Notes under the pieces: generated by a model | Told to the model about the DNA's origin: nothing | The model's input: the letters and a program-made list of their open reading frames with translations, nothing else | Database searches by the model: none | Source of the DNA: Phytohabitans flavus | GTDB taxonomy: Bacteria > Actinomycetota > Actinomycetes > Mycobacteriales > Micromonosporaceae | Length of the DNA stretch: 64,000 bases | Direction of reading: 5' to 3' | NCBI RefSeq assembly: GCF_011764545.1 | Contig: NZ_AP022870.1 | Span: 1,410,001 to 1,474,000 of the forward strand | Position numbers and translations under genes: made by a program | Shown here: positions 1 to 11,200 of the stretch, piece after piece | Layout of the letters: each line of letters begins with the position of its first letter | How positions within the stretch are numbered: the stretch's first letter is position 1

Positions 1-114
1 GTCTGGTGTTGCGAGCCCCCGTCGCAAAGGCAGGCGGCCGCGTCCGCGTGGGGGACACGTTGCCCCGTACGATCGATACCCCATTACGGAACAAAGCCCG
101 CGTGGAGCCCGACC

Positions 115-1251
115 GTGACAAGTAGCGCCCTGTCCGTGGCGGCTGCCACCGTGGCGGCGGAGACGCAGGTTCCCGCGGAGCTGCTGACCAGCTACCTGGA
201 GATCATCGAAGCCGCGGTCCGCACCGGTCGCCGCCCGGACAACACCCGGCTCATCGCCTGCCGCCAGCATGGCAACGAGGCGGCGACCCGAGGAATCGCG
301 CTACGAACGGTGATCAACAGTTGTCTACGTGTCACCGAGCTTGCCGCGCCAGGGCTGCCCGGCCTGGCCAGCGCACCGACCCCCACCGCAGCGCGCTCCG
401 CCGCAGTGGCGCTCGTGGCGACCGTCCGGCACCTCGTGGACGCGCTCACCGAGGGGTACGAGCACGCACAGGCAGAGGCCGCGTTGGCCGGCGTCAGCGA
501 CCGCCGGCAGTTCACGTACGACCTGTTGAACGGCAGCACCAGCCCGGGGCGCCTCGTCGAGCTCGCTCATCGCTTCGGGATCCAGCTCGCCGGGCGGCAT
601 CAGGTGCTCGTCGCCCGTCTCCGTACCGGCTCCGCGCAGCTGCAGGCGGTGGCTGGCGACGTCGAGGACCGGCTGACCTCTCGATTCGGCCGCCAGAACG
701 TGCTTGTCGCCAGCCAGAACGACCTGCTCGTTTGCGTCACGTCCGGCACGCTCCGGGGCGCCGCCGGCGAGCTCGCCCACCACCTGCTGACCGCACTCGG
801 GGTCGAATCGGACTGGCAGATCGGCGTTGGGCGGCCACATCTCGGACCGCGAGGTGTTCAGGAGTCGTACGAGGAAGCCCGTGACGCCCTGACCCTCGCC
901 GACCGGCTCGGCCTGGCCGCACCCGTCCTGCGGGCAGCCGACCTGCTGGTCTTTCCCGTGCTTCTTCGCGACCGTGGTGCCATCACCGACCTGGTGGAGA
1001 GCGTGTTGGCGCCGCTGATTGAGGCGCGCGGGGGAGCCGGGCCGATGCTGGAGACTCTCAGCACCTACTTCGACTCCCACGGCAACACCAACGCGACGGC
1101 CCGCTTGCTCTCCCTGAGCCCTCGTGCGGTCGCGTACCGTCTCGAACGCGTTCGCAGGCTGACCGGCTACGACCCGGATGACCCGACGCAACGGTTCACG
1201 CTGCAGACGGCGGTGCTGGGAGCCCGCCTGCTCGGCTGGCCCGAGAGCTGA
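115..1251 (+). CDS. PucR/CdaR-type helix-turn-helix transcriptional regulator
   Basis: The 378-residue protein has the layout of PucR/CdaR regulators: an N-terminal helical region (about residues 1-150), a middle GGDEF-like fold, and a C-terminal PucR-type helix-turn-helix at about residues 322-352, where the helix pattern NATARLLSLSPRAVAYRLER is easy to see. Family members are cytosolic DNA-binding proteins that often control metabolic or secondary-metabolite operons. The start is GTG at 115, preceded by a GGAG-like site. It lies upstream of the PKS operon in the same direction, but an oppositely oriented membrane-protein gene and a small regulator separate them, so control of the cluster is only a possibility. 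The family call is solid; the target is unknown. Confidence 0.85.
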   Translation: MTSSALSVAAATVAAETQVPAELLTSYLEIIEAAVRTGRRPDNTRLIACRQHGNEAATRGIALRTVINSCLRVTELAAPGLPGLASAPTPTAARSAAVALVATVRHLVDALTEGYEHAQAEAALAGVSDRRQFTYDLLNGSTSPGRLVELAHRFGIQLAGRHQVLVARLRTGSAQLQAVAGDVEDRLTSRFGRQNVLVASQNDLLVCVTSGTLRGAAGELAHHLLTALGVESDWQIGVGRPHLGPRGVQESYEEARDALTLADRLGLAAPVLRAADLLVFPVLLRDRGAITDLVESVLAPLIEARGGAGPMLETLSTYFDSHGNTNATARLLSLSPRAVAYRLERVRRLTGYDPDDPTQRFTLQTAVLGARLLGWPES

Positions 1252-1283
1252 TCGCAACGTTGCCCGCAGCCAGGCAGCCGCGC

Positions 1284-2051
1284 CTACGCGGACTGTACCG
1301 ACGGCAAACCGTGGTTTGGCAGGGCGAACAGCCGGCGGTTGAGCCACATGCAAGGCTGGATCAGGATATCGACGAAGATCAGAAAACAGACGGTGCCGAC
1401 GCCGACCGGGCCGCCCATGACATAACCCGATACGAGCAGCACCATTTCCAGGCTGAGCTTCGCGGCCCAGAACGGCCACCGCCACCTCTGCACCATCGTG
1501 ATCGCGACCAGGTCCATCGCCCGGATCCCCACGCCACTCATGATGATCAGGGCCGAGCCGTAGGTGCACAGCACGGTTCCCAGCAGCATGATCGCGACAT
1601 TGGGCACCGGCACGTAGCCCGCGGCGTTCAGCCACCGGAGCAGATCGATCAAGCTACCGCAGAACAGGAATGTGAAGAAGGGCGAGACGACGGGGCGACG
1701 TCGATTCCACAGCGACCAAATAGCAATGCATACTGCCGCGACCGTGGCCTGCGCGATACCAATGGTTACCGGGAGCTGCTCCTGGAGGCCGAGGGCAAAC
1801 ACGTCCAACGGATCCGTGCCAAGGTCTGAATGGATGAAGAACGCCGCCCCCGTCGAGAAGGCCAGGCAACCGCCCAAGTAGATCAGCAGCCTTCCCCAGG
1901 AGTCCGTGAGGCGATTCCGCAAATCCCGACCAGCTCGACCTAACGTTCTCGTGTCCAACGATCGCTCCCAAGAATGTGGTTGTGGACAACGGTTTACCAA
2001 TCGCGTGGTCAAAGCATTGATAGCGCGCCTGGGCCCTTCAGTGTTGGGCAA
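1284..2051 (-). CDS. YczE/YitT-like integral membrane protein
   Basis: This 255-residue protein has about 40 polar, Arg-rich N-terminal residues followed by roughly five hydrophobic segments (near residues 55-75, 85-110, 120-140, 150-175 and 190-225). The short motif HSDLGTDPLDVF after the first membrane segment is typical of the YczE/YyaS/YitT membrane family. The function of the family is poorly defined; a Bacillus relative (YczE) has been linked to antibiotic production near PKS/NRPS clusters. The gene converges with the upstream PucR regulator, with only 32 bases between their stop codons. The annotated ATG start could be too far upstream, because the first 40 residues are not typical of the family. 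Confidence 0.7.
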   Translation of the reverse strand: MPNTEGPRRAINALTTRLVNRCPQPHSWERSLDTRTLGRAGRDLRNRLTDSWGRLLIYLGGCLAFSTGAAFFIHSDLGTDPLDVFALGLQEQLPVTIGIAQATVAAVCIAIWSLWNRRRPVVSPFFTFLFCGSLIDLLRWLNAAGYVPVPNVAIMLLGTVLCTYGSALIIMSGVGIRAMDLVAITMVQRWRWPFWAAKLSLEMVLLVSGYVMGGPVGVGTVCFLIFVDILIQPCMWLNRRLFALPNHGLPSVQSA

Positions 2052-2300
2052 GTCCCAGCGCAGCCAGGCCGTCCAACCTGCGGTGATTTCTCATGCGCTC
2101 GAGCTGGCCGGATGCGGAGGACCGACCCTACCGCGACAGGGTGGCAAAGAACCTCAAATCTGGTACAGCCGACCGTCAAGCTCGTGCAAAGAACTTTTGA
2201 CGCAATGCGCGAGGTGTCCTGTCTTTCGTCGTACCCGCGTGCCGAAACGGAGCTTTAGCGTGGGCGACGGAGATGCTTCCCGAGCGGCGAGAGGTGCTGG

Positions 2301-2800
2301 ATGAGTGTAAATGTCACTCCGTTGACGGCGGACGAGCTCGCGTACGTCGACGAGCTGGCGAAGTGTTTCGGCCTGGACGGCTATCCGTTCGAGACCGCGC
2401 GAGTCGTCGGCTACCTGTTGATCAGTGACCCGCCGGCGCAGTCGGTGGAGGAGATCGCCGAGGCGATCGGGCGGACGAAGGAGCAGGTCGCCGAGGACGC
2501 GGCGCTCATCAAGCAGTTCGGTCTGGCCGAACCGTCCCCACTGACGAGACCAAACTCCGGATCCGCCCGAGCCAGTGGTCCGACATCCTTTCCGGCCGGC
2601 GGGAAGGGCTCGCGCAGATGAGCGACCTGCTCGCGAAGGGGATGGAACTGCTTCCGCCGGACCCGGCCCGCCTTGAGCGGCTGGAGTTCATGGCCGAGTT
2701 GTACGGCTTCTTCGCCGCGCGCATCCCTGCCCTGATGAACGAGTGGCAGGAGCACATCACCGCCTGGCAGGCGGCACGGGACGCCCGCGTAGCGGCGTGA
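2301..2800 (+). CDS. GbsR/MarR-like small regulator, frame broken by one missing base
   Basis: Read straight, the frame from ATG 2301 runs into unrelated sequence after about residue 80 and stops at 2621. Adding one C to the CCCC run at 2536-2539 joins it to a second open frame ending at 2800, giving a continuous protein of 166 residues. The first half has a winged-helix pattern (residues about 20-80, with SVEEIAEAIGRTKEQVAEDA as the recognition region). The second half continues with a charged strand (ETKLRIRPSQWSDIL) and an amphipathic helical tail, as in GbsR/MarR-like regulators. A GAGAGG site precedes the ATG. It lies 99 bases before the PfaD gene in the same direction and may be the first gene of the PKS transcription unit or its local regulator. 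The break is probably a sequencing error but could be a real mutation. Confidence 0.65.
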
Positions 2801-2899
2801 CACCGGCTTGGCCGGTACGTCGGCACCTTCTTCCCCGGAGGCCGCCGGCGTACCGGCCGTGAACGTCGACGTAGGGCGGGTGGCGATGGAACGCGTTCC

Positions 2900-4327
2900 G
2901 TGGTGACACATCAGCTCGAAGACCGGTACACCGAATCGATCGTCGCGTCCGCCCTGGGTTCGCCGGCGTTCCGCGCCGACCACGGTGTACGCCTGGCCTA
3001 TGCCGCGGGATCCATGTACAAGGGCGTCGCCTCGGTCAGCTCGGTGGTGCGCATGGGGCGGGCGGGCCTGCTGTCCTATCTGGGCGCGGGCGGCCTGCAG
3101 ATGGACGTCCTCGCCGCGTCGGTGGACGAGATCCAGCGGGCACTGGGCCCCGCCGGACCCTACGGCGTCAACCTCCTCGCCGCGCCGGGCGACCCCGCGC
3201 GCGAGCGCCGGATCGTGGACTTCCTGCTCGACCGCGCGGTACCCCGGGTCGAAGCGGCCGCCTACGTCCAGCTCAGCCCCGAGCTTGTGCGGTACCGGCT
3301 GGCCGGCGTCCGCCGCACTCCCGACGGTCGCGTGGTCACGCGAAACCACGTGCTGGCCAAAGTCTCCCGGCCCGAGGTCGCGCTCCAGTTTCTGAGCCCG
3401 GCGCCGGGTGACATGGTCGACGCGCTGGTGCGGGCCGGCGACGTCTCGGCGGAGGCGGCCGCCCTCGCCGCCCGCCTCCCGGTCGCCGACGACCTGTGCG
3501 CCGAGGCTGACTCCGGCGGCCACACCGACCAGCGCCAGTCCTCCACGCTCGTGCCGGACATGGTGCGCCTGGCACAGCGGGCCCGCGCCGAGCACGGGTA
3601 CGACCATCAGGTCCGGGTGGGCGCCGCGGGCGGGCTCGGCACCCCGGAGTCCATCGCGGCCGCCTTCATCCTGGGCGCCGACTTCGTGCTGACCGGCAGC
3701 ATCAACCAGTGCACCGTCGAAAGCGGTACCAGCGACGAGGTCAAGGACCTGCTGGCGGCGGCCGAGATCCAGGACACCGCGATCGTCCCGGCCGGTGACA
3801 TGTTCGAGGTCGGCGCCAAGGTCCAGGTGTTGCGCAAGGGCCTGCTGTTTCCCGGCCGAGCGGCCAAGCTCTACGACCTCTATCGCCAGCACGACCGGCT
3901 GGAGGACCTGGACGTCCGGAGCGCTCAACAGGTGGAGCGGTTCTTCGGCCGGTCGTTCGCGCAGGTCTGGGACGAGACCCGCGAATATTACTCGCGGCAT
4001 CGGCCGGCGGACATCACGCGCGCCGAGCAGGTACCGAAGTTCCGGATGGCGCTGATCTTCAAGTGGTACTTCGTCCAGGCGACCCGCTACGCGATGCAGG
4101 GCAACGCCGATCGGCGGGTCGACTACCAGATCCAGTGTGGACCGGCGATGGGCGCCTTCAACCGGTACGTACGCGGCACCGACCTCGAGCCCTGGCGCAA
4201 CCGCCACGTCGACGAGATCGGGGAGAGGCTGATGAACGGTGCCGCCGAGGTCCTATCCGCCAGGATGTCCGGTCTGCTTGCCGCCTCGCGCCTCGCGACG
4301 CGGGCCACGGAGGGAACGCTGCCATGA
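2900..4327 (+). CDS. PfaD-type trans-acting enoyl reductase (FMN, nitronate monooxygenase fold)
   Basis: This 475-residue protein belongs to the PfaD family of FMN-dependent TIM-barrel enzymes. In trans-AT PKS systems these act in trans as enoyl reductases, reducing alpha,beta-unsaturated intermediates on the acyl carrier protein. Visible family features are the N-terminal glycine-rich loop GAGGLQMDVL (about residues 62-71), the barrel segment VRVGAAGGLGTPESIAAAFILGAD (two blocks near residues 240-262), TGSINQCTVESGTS near 266, and the C-terminal helical module with ALIFKWYFVQATRY. The start is GTG 2900 or the adjacent GTG 2903. Its stop overlaps the next gene by ATGA (4324-4327), implying translational coupling with the malonyl transferase. 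No cis enoyl reductase domain is visible in the PKS, so this is the obvious source of enoyl reduction. Confidence 0.93.
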   Translation: MVTHQLEDRYTESIVASALGSPAFRADHGVRLAYAAGSMYKGVASVSSVVRMGRAGLLSYLGAGGLQMDVLAASVDEIQRALGPAGPYGVNLLAAPGDPARERRIVDFLLDRAVPRVEAAAYVQLSPELVRYRLAGVRRTPDGRVVTRNHVLAKVSRPEVALQFLSPAPGDMVDALVRAGDVSAEAAALAARLPVADDLCAEADSGGHTDQRQSSTLVPDMVRLAQRARAEHGYDHQVRVGAAGGLGTPESIAAAFILGADFVLTGSINQCTVESGTSDEVKDLLAAAEIQDTAIVPAGDMFEVGAKVQVLRKGLLFPGRAAKLYDLYRQHDRLEDLDVRSAQQVERFFGRSFAQVWDETREYYSRHRPADITRAEQVPKFRMALIFKWYFVQATRYAMQGNADRRVDYQIQCGPAMGAFNRYVRGTDLEPWRNRHVDEIGERLMNGAAEVLSARMSGLLAASRLATRATEGTLP

Positions 4328-5187
4328 CCGTCGTCTACGTCTTTCCGGGTCAGGGCTCGCATCGCGTCGGCATGGGGGAAGGGCTCTTCGAGCGCTACCC
4401 GCACCTGGTACGCCAAGCCGACTCCGTCCTCGGGTACTCGATCGCCGAGCTGTGCCTTCGCGGGAGCGCTGAGCGGCTCACCGACACCCGATACACCCAA
4501 CCGGCGATCTACGTCGTCAACGCACTGTCCTATCTGGAGCGGGTGCGTGACACAGCGGTCATCCCCGATATCGTCGCCGGGCACAGCGTGGGGGAGTACG
4601 CCGCGCTGTTCGCCGGCGGCGCGTTCGACTTCGTCACCGGCCTGGAACTCGTCGACGAGCGGGCGAGGTGCATGGCCTCGGCCGGGCCCGGCGCGATGGG
4701 AGCGGTCATCGGACTGCCGGCCCAGGAGCTGCGGGATCGGCTCGCCGACCTGTCCGAGGCCGTCGACATCGCGAACCTCAACTCCGAAACCCAGACAGTG
4801 ATCTCCGGGCCACCCGACGAGATCGACCGCGTCATCGCCGCGCTGCGCCGGGCGGACGGGGTGACGGCCATCCGGCTCAAGGTCAGCGGCGCCTTCCACT
4901 CCCGCTACATGGCCGGGGCGGCCGAGCGGTTCGGCCCCCACCTCGACCGGTACCGGTACGGCCTGCTGCGGCTGCCCGTGGTCGCCAACGCCACCGCCCG
5001 CCCGTACGCGGACGGGACTGTCGCCGACCTGCTGCGGCGACAGGTAACCGCACCGGTGCGCTGGGCGGAGACGGTCCGATACCTGCTCGACCAGCCCGAC
5101 CCCCGGATCGAGGAGATCGGGTCCGGAGACGTGTTGACCAGGCTGCTCCCACAGGGCGTGGCGGCGCCGTACGCCCGCGCCAGCTGA
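4324..5187 (+). CDS. free-standing malonyl-CoA:ACP transacylase (trans-AT)
   Basis: This 287-residue discrete acyltransferase supplies extender units to the AT-less PKS modules from the cytosol. The N-terminal VFPGQGSHRVGMG is the usual FabD-type loop. The nucleophile serine is Ser88 in GHSVGEY and the catalytic histidine is His192 in GAFHSR. The AFHS signature is the one associated with malonyl rather than methylmalonyl specificity in AT families. None of the three PKS genes downstream contains an AT domain, which makes this a trans-AT system; branch methyls are then expected from the two C-methyltransferase domains. It overlaps PfaD by ATGA and is followed after 32 bases by the first PKS gene. 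A second AT-like gene begins at 63900. Confidence 0.95.
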   Translation: MTVVYVFPGQGSHRVGMGEGLFERYPHLVRQADSVLGYSIAELCLRGSAERLTDTRYTQPAIYVVNALSYLERVRDTAVIPDIVAGHSVGEYAALFAGGAFDFVTGLELVDERARCMASAGPGAMGAVIGLPAQELRDRLADLSEAVDIANLNSETQTVISGPPDEIDRVIAALRRADGVTAIRLKVSGAFHSRYMAGAAERFGPHLDRYRYGLLRLPVVANATARPYADGTVADLLRRQVTAPVRWAETVRYLLDQPDPRIEEIGSGDVLTRLLPQGVAAPYARAS

Positions 5188-5219
5188 CCGGTCCGGCCAT
5201 GCCACCGAGGAGTACGAGC

Positions 5220-8200
5220 GTGTCCTCGCACGAGTCCGTCTTGCGTATCCCACGGAACCTGGTCGACAACTTCGCCGCCACCACCGGCGATCGCAGTCCC
5301 GTGCACGTCGACGCCGGCCACGCCCGGCGTACCCCGTTCGGCGAACCGATCGCCCACGGCGCCCTTGTCATCCTCGCCCTGATCGCCCGCACGCGGAGCG
5401 GGCGTCCGTTCCGTGCGGTCGACGCGCGTTTTCCCGCACCCGTGTTCCCGGACCGGGATTACACCGTCAGCGTCGACAGCCGGGCCGAAGAGACCTCCGT
5501 CTTACTCCACGACGGCGGCCGCCCGCTCGTGGACCTGCGCCTGGCGCACCGCGAGCCGGCCGGCGAGCCATGCCTGGATACCGCCTCGGGAAGCTCGCCG
5601 GCCGGTCCGGTCGCGCGATGGCCACGGGCGGCCGCACGCCGGATGGACGGTGACGCCCTGAGCGCCGGCGAGCGCCTCGTCGCCGACTACGGGCCGGACC
5701 TGCCGGGCCTGGGCGCGCTGTTGGACGCGCTCGGTGACGCGGAGCGGGCCACGGCCGGTCTCGCGGTGCCGCTGGCCGTTGCCAGCTACGTCGTCGGCAT
5801 GGAGGCGCCGGGCAGCCTCGCCCTGCTGACCCGGTTGCGAGTCGAGCTGCCCGACTTGAGCGGAGCCTGGTCGGAGGGCATTCGGGTCGACGTGCGCGCC
5901 GGCGGCTACGACCCCCAGTTCCAGCGGCTGACCATCGAGGGCACGGTGACCGACGGCCACCGCACGGCCGTCCTGCGGGCCGAGTCGGCGGTCCGGACGC
6001 CGGCACCGCCGGCGGATCCGGGCCGGGTCCGCGAGCGGGTCGACCCGGACGCGTTCGCGGGTCGGGTGGCGGTCGTGACCGGCGGCAGCCGGGGCCTGGG
6101 CGCGGCGCTCGTCCAGGCGCTGGCCCTCGGCGGGGCACAGGTCTACGCGCTCTACCGGGACAGCGCGCAGGAGGCCGACCGGACCCGCGCGTCCCTCGCC
6201 ACGGCGGCCGATCGGGTGCACCTCGTCCAGGGCGACTGCGCCGACGCCGCCGTCCTCGCCGGCCTCCGGGAGCGGATCCTTCGGGAGCACGGCCGGCTCG
6301 ACATCCTCGTGCTCAACGCGGCGCCGGCACTCGGCGAACTGGCGCTGCATCCCGCGACCACGGCACGGGCCACCGGCTACGTCCGGGACAGTCTCGCGCT
6401 CGCCCAGACGCCCCTGGCGGCGTTCACGGAGGAGGTGACGGCGGGCGCCACGGTCGTGGGCATCTCCTCGGCCGTGATCACCGACCCGGTGCCGCTGTGG
6501 GCGCACTACGGCGCGGCGAAGGCGGCGCTGGAGGCGACGCTCGCCGCCACGGCGCGGGTAACGCGAGAGGGTCACTTCCTCGTGGTCAGACCGCCGCGAC
6601 TCCGCACCGACCTGGTACCGGCTCCCGTGGCCGGCGAGCCCCGCCGGGCCGAGGACGTCGCCGCGGCGATCGCGGAGCGGCTGGGCGAGGGCGTGGCAGC
6701 GGGCGAGGTCACGGTGCTGGACACCTTCCCGGCACCCGAGCAACCACCGACCGAGGCGGAGACACCGGCCGCCATCGCCGTCTCGGCCACGTTCACCGCC
6801 GAGCCGCTCGCACCCTCGCTGACGTTCTGGAGCGACCACCTCGGCCTGGAGGTCGAGCCGGCGTTCGCCCCGTACGCCCAGACAGTGCAGCAGCTGCTGG
6901 ATCCGGCGAGCCTGCTCTCCCGCAACCGTCGCGGGGTGGACGTGCTGTTGGTCCGGTTCGCCGACTGGGCCGGACACGTCCGCGAGCGTACCCAGGAGCT
7001 GATCGAGTCCGTCGACGTCTTCCGCGGGCGTGCCCACGTGCCGCTGCTCGTCGTGCTCTGCCCGGACCCGCCCTCGACGACCGGCGATCCCGACCGGGAC
7101 GCCGCGGCCGCCACCCTCGCCGACGGCATCGAAGCCATGGCCGGGGTCTACCTCGTCGTCGCCGGCGACTCGCCCTACACGGCGGCGGAGCCCGGCGTGC
7201 TGCACGACCCCGACCGCGACGAACTGGCCCAGATCCCGTACACCGACGCCGGCTTCGCGGCCGTGGGTACGCTCGTCATGCGCGCCGCGCACGCCCTGCT
7301 GCGTCCGCCGGCGAAGGTACTCGTTCTGGACTGCGACAACACGCTCTGGAGCGGCGTCTGCGCCGAGGACGGCGCCGAGGGCGTACGGATCACCGCCGAA
7401 CACCGCGCGTTCCAGCAGCGGGTGCTGGCCTTGAAAGCCACCGGCGTCCTTGTCGCCCTGGTGAGCAAGAACGAGCCGGAGGACGTCTTCGCCGTCCTGC
7501 GCCGGCCCGACTCGCCGCTGCGGGCCGAGCACCTGGCCGCCTACCGGATCAACTGGCAGAACAAGTCGGAGAACCTTCGGGAGCTGGCGGCCGAGCTGAA
7601 CGTGGCGCTGGACAGCTTCGTCTTCCTGGACGACAACCCGGTCGAGGTGGCCGAGGTGCGCAGCGCGGTACCGGACGTGCTCGCCCTCGTCTGCGAGACC
7701 GGCGGCGGCTGCCTGGATCACGTCTGGTCCCTGGACCGGCTCACCGTCACCGACGAGGACCGGCGCCGGACCGAGTACTACCGGGCCGCCCGCGAGCGTA
7801 CCGAGCTGCGCGGTTCGGCCCGGACCTTCGCCGACTACATCGAGGGCCTGGCGGTGCAGGTCGAGCTGTCCGAGTCCACATCGGACGACCTGCCCCGGCT
7901 CGCCCAGATGACCCAGCGCACCAACCAGATGAACACGACCACGATCCGCCGTCAGGTCGCGGACATCACCGCCGCGGTCGGCGCGGGAATGCGATTCTGG
8001 GCCATCCGGGTCACGGACCGGTTCGGCGACTACGGTCTGGTCGGGCTGGCGGCGACCCGCGTGGCGCCGCACGCGCTGGTCGTGGACTCGCTGCTGCTCA
8101 GCTGCCGCGTGCTCGGCCGGGGGTGGAACACCGGGTGGTGGCCGAGCTGGCCGGTGTGGCCTCGGCGGCTGGGGCCACCGACCTGGAAGTACCGTTCGTG

Positions 8201-11200
8201 GCCACGGCCCGCAACAGCCCGGCCCGGCGGTTCCTCGACGGCGTCGCCGAAGCAGGTCCGCCGGCCGGCGACGGTGCGCTCACCTACCGCGTACCGGTCG
8301 CGGACGCGCGGAACCTGCGGTTCCAACCGCCGGGCGAGACCGCCGACATCGGGGACGACGCGGGCGAGACCCGCGCGCGGGCGTCCAGCGGCCTGACCGC
8401 GCCGGACCGGCTCGCCGCGATCGCCGAGCATCTGTCCACTCTGGACGAGATCGCCCGCGCGGTACGGGCGCCTGCCACCGGATCGGTCGCCGCGGCGGCG
8501 CCGGACGCTCCCTCGCTCGTCGACGAGGTCCAGGCCATCTTCGCCGAGACCCTCGGCGTCCCCCGGTCGCGCCTGGGCCAGACCGTCACGTTCGACGCGC
8601 TGGGCCTGTCGTCCTTCTCCATCGTGGATCTGACCGTTGCCCTGCGCCGCCGGTTTGAAGGCGTGCCCGCGACGCTGCTCTTCGAACACCGCACGATCGC
8701 GAGCCTGGCGAGCCAGCTCGCGCCGCCGTCACCAGCCGGCCCGGTACCGGCGGCCGCCCCTGCCCCGGCGGCCGACCTGCGCCCGCCGGCGCGAACCGAA
8801 CGACCTGCCCCGCCGCCCGCCGACGGCGACGTGGCGGTCGTGGGCCTGGCCGGCCGGTACCCCGGCGCCGCCGACCTCGACGAGCTGTGGGCCAACCTCG
8901 CGGCCGGAACCGACGCGATCACTGACGTGCCTGGCGAGCGCTGGGACCACCACCGCCACCTGGCCACCGGAGACGGGCCGGTCGCCGCCGACCGTACCTA
9001 CTCGCGGTGGCTGGCCGCGCTGGACGGCGTGGACCGCTTCGACTCCCTGCTTTTCCGGATCTCCCCGGCCGAGGCGGAGATGATGGACCCGCAGCAACGG
9101 CTCTTCCTCCAGACCGCGTACGCGGCGATCGAGGACGCCGGCTACCGTCCGGACACGCTCAGCCGGACAGCCGGCGTGTACGTCGGCGCCATGGCCAACG
9201 ACTACGGCGTACTCGCCGCCCAGGCGGCGATCGACGGCACGAGCCCATACCCGTACGCCGAGCGGTACCAGATCGCGAACCGCGTCTCGTACGCCTTCGA
9301 CCTGACCGGCCCGAGCCTCACCATCGACACCGCCTGCTCCAGCTCGGCCGTGGCGCTGCACCTGGCCTGCGAGGACCTGCGGCGCGGCGCGGTCGACGCG
9401 GCGATCGCCGGCGGGGTCAACCTGGTCCTGCACCCCGCCCGCCACATCCAGTACGCCCAGATGGGGATGCTGTCCCGGCACGGACGCTGCCGCACGTTCG
9501 GCGCCGGCGGCGACGGGTTCGTGATGGGGGAGGGCGTCGGCGCCGTCCTGCTCAAACCGTTGCGCGCGGCGCTGGCCGCCGGCGACCACATCCACGCGGT
9601 GATCAAGGGAACGGCCACCAACAGCGGCGGCCGGACCACAGGCTTCACCGTGCCGAGCCCGGACGCGCAGGCCGAACTCATCCGGCGCGCGCTCGCCGCG
9701 GCCGGCGTCGCGCCGGACACGATCAGCTACGTCGAGGCGCACGGTACCGGCACCGCGCTCGGGGACCCGATCGAGATCAGGGGACTGAGCTCGGCATTCG
9801 GCGCACTGCCGGCCCGGTCCTGCGCGGTGGGGAGCGTCAAACCCAACATCGGGCACCTGGAACCGGCGGCCGGCATCGCCGGCCTGACCAAGGTGATCCT
9901 CCAGCTGCGCCACCGGCAGCTGGCCCCGCTACCGGACCACACCGACGACAACCCGGACATCAACTTCGCCGCCACCCCGTTCTACCCGGTCACCGCGCTG
10001 AGCCCGTGGCACGGCCACCCCGGCGCCGGGTCCGACCCGGCACCGCTGCGTGCGGGAATCAGCTCGTTCGGCGCCGGCGGCGTCAACGCCCACATCGTCG
10101 TCGAGCAAGCCCCGGCCCGGGTGATGCCGCCGGACGGCGGCGGCCCGGAGCTGATCGTCCTGTCCGCCCGCGACCCGCAGCGGCTACAGGCCCACGCCGA
10201 CGCGCTGCACCGGCACCTGACCAGCGCCGGCAGCGGGGTCAGGCGCGCCGACGTCGCGTACACCCTGCGGGTCGGCCGCGAACCGATGGCACACCGGGTT
10301 GCCTTCGTCTGCGCCGGCCGGGACGAACTGCTCGCCGGCCTAAGGTCGGTCGCGGAGGCGGGAACGGAGGCCCCGGTCGCGGTCGCCGCCGGCCGGGTCG
10401 ACACCGGCGCCGCCCTCGCCGACATCTTCGACGGCGTCGAGCACATCCTGCCCATGCTGGCCGCCGAGAACAGGTGGGACCGGCTGGCCCGGCTGTGGGT
10501 CGCGGGCGCCCGGATCCCGTGGGAGGCGATCCCCGGCTCGACCGGCCGGCGGGTACCGCTGCCGCCGTATCCGTTCGCGCCCGTCCGGCACTGGCTGCCC
10601 ACCCCGGCCGGACCGCCCGCACCGGCGACGGCCGACCCGGCCTGGCACGCCGACGAGCCGTTCATCCGTGACCACGTCGTCGGCGGTACCCCTATCATGC
10701 CCGGCGTCGGGTTCCTCGAGATCGCCCACCGGGTCGCCGGCATCGACGACGTCAGCCGGGTGCAAGGCGCGGTCTGGTCCCACCCGCTGCCCGCCGTCGG
10801 CGCGGAGCCCGTCGACGTCCGGGTCGACGCCGGCGACGTCCGCTTCGTGGGGCGGCACACAGGCACCGAGTACGCCCGCTGCCGACTCTCCGTGGCGCCG
10901 CTGGCCACGCCGCGGGCACCTGCCGGTTCCATACCCGACGGCGCGGTACGCCTCACCGCCGACCGGGTCTACGAGCGGCTGGCCGCCCTCGGCCTCGCCT
11001 ACGGCCCCGCGCTGCGCAGCATCCGGGACGTGGCCACCTGGCCCGGCGCGGCCGAGGCTCGGCTGACGCTCCCCGACGCCGGCGCGCCGGCGCACTACCG
11101 GCTGCATCCGGCGATCCTGGACGGCACGCTACAGACCGTCCTGCTCGGCGCCGGCGCCGGCGCGACCTACCTGCCGTACGCGCTCGGCGAGCTTCGCCGC

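Noticed and set aside
1254..1263. Palindrome GCAACGTTGC between the two convergent genes as a terminator or operator
   Set aside because: It has no loop and is only 10 bases; nothing else supports a function.
2802..2816. Hairpin ACCGGC-TTG-GCCGGT as a terminator after the small regulator
   Set aside because: The stem is short, no T run follows, and the same kind of hairpin is common by chance in sequence this GC-rich.
2411..4207. Long open frame on the minus strand opposite the PfaD gene, and many like it opposite the PKS genes
   Set aside because: The translations are rich in Arg, Gly, Ala, His and Val without family motifs, and each lies opposite a gene with clear motifs. High GC in third positions makes such frames expected.
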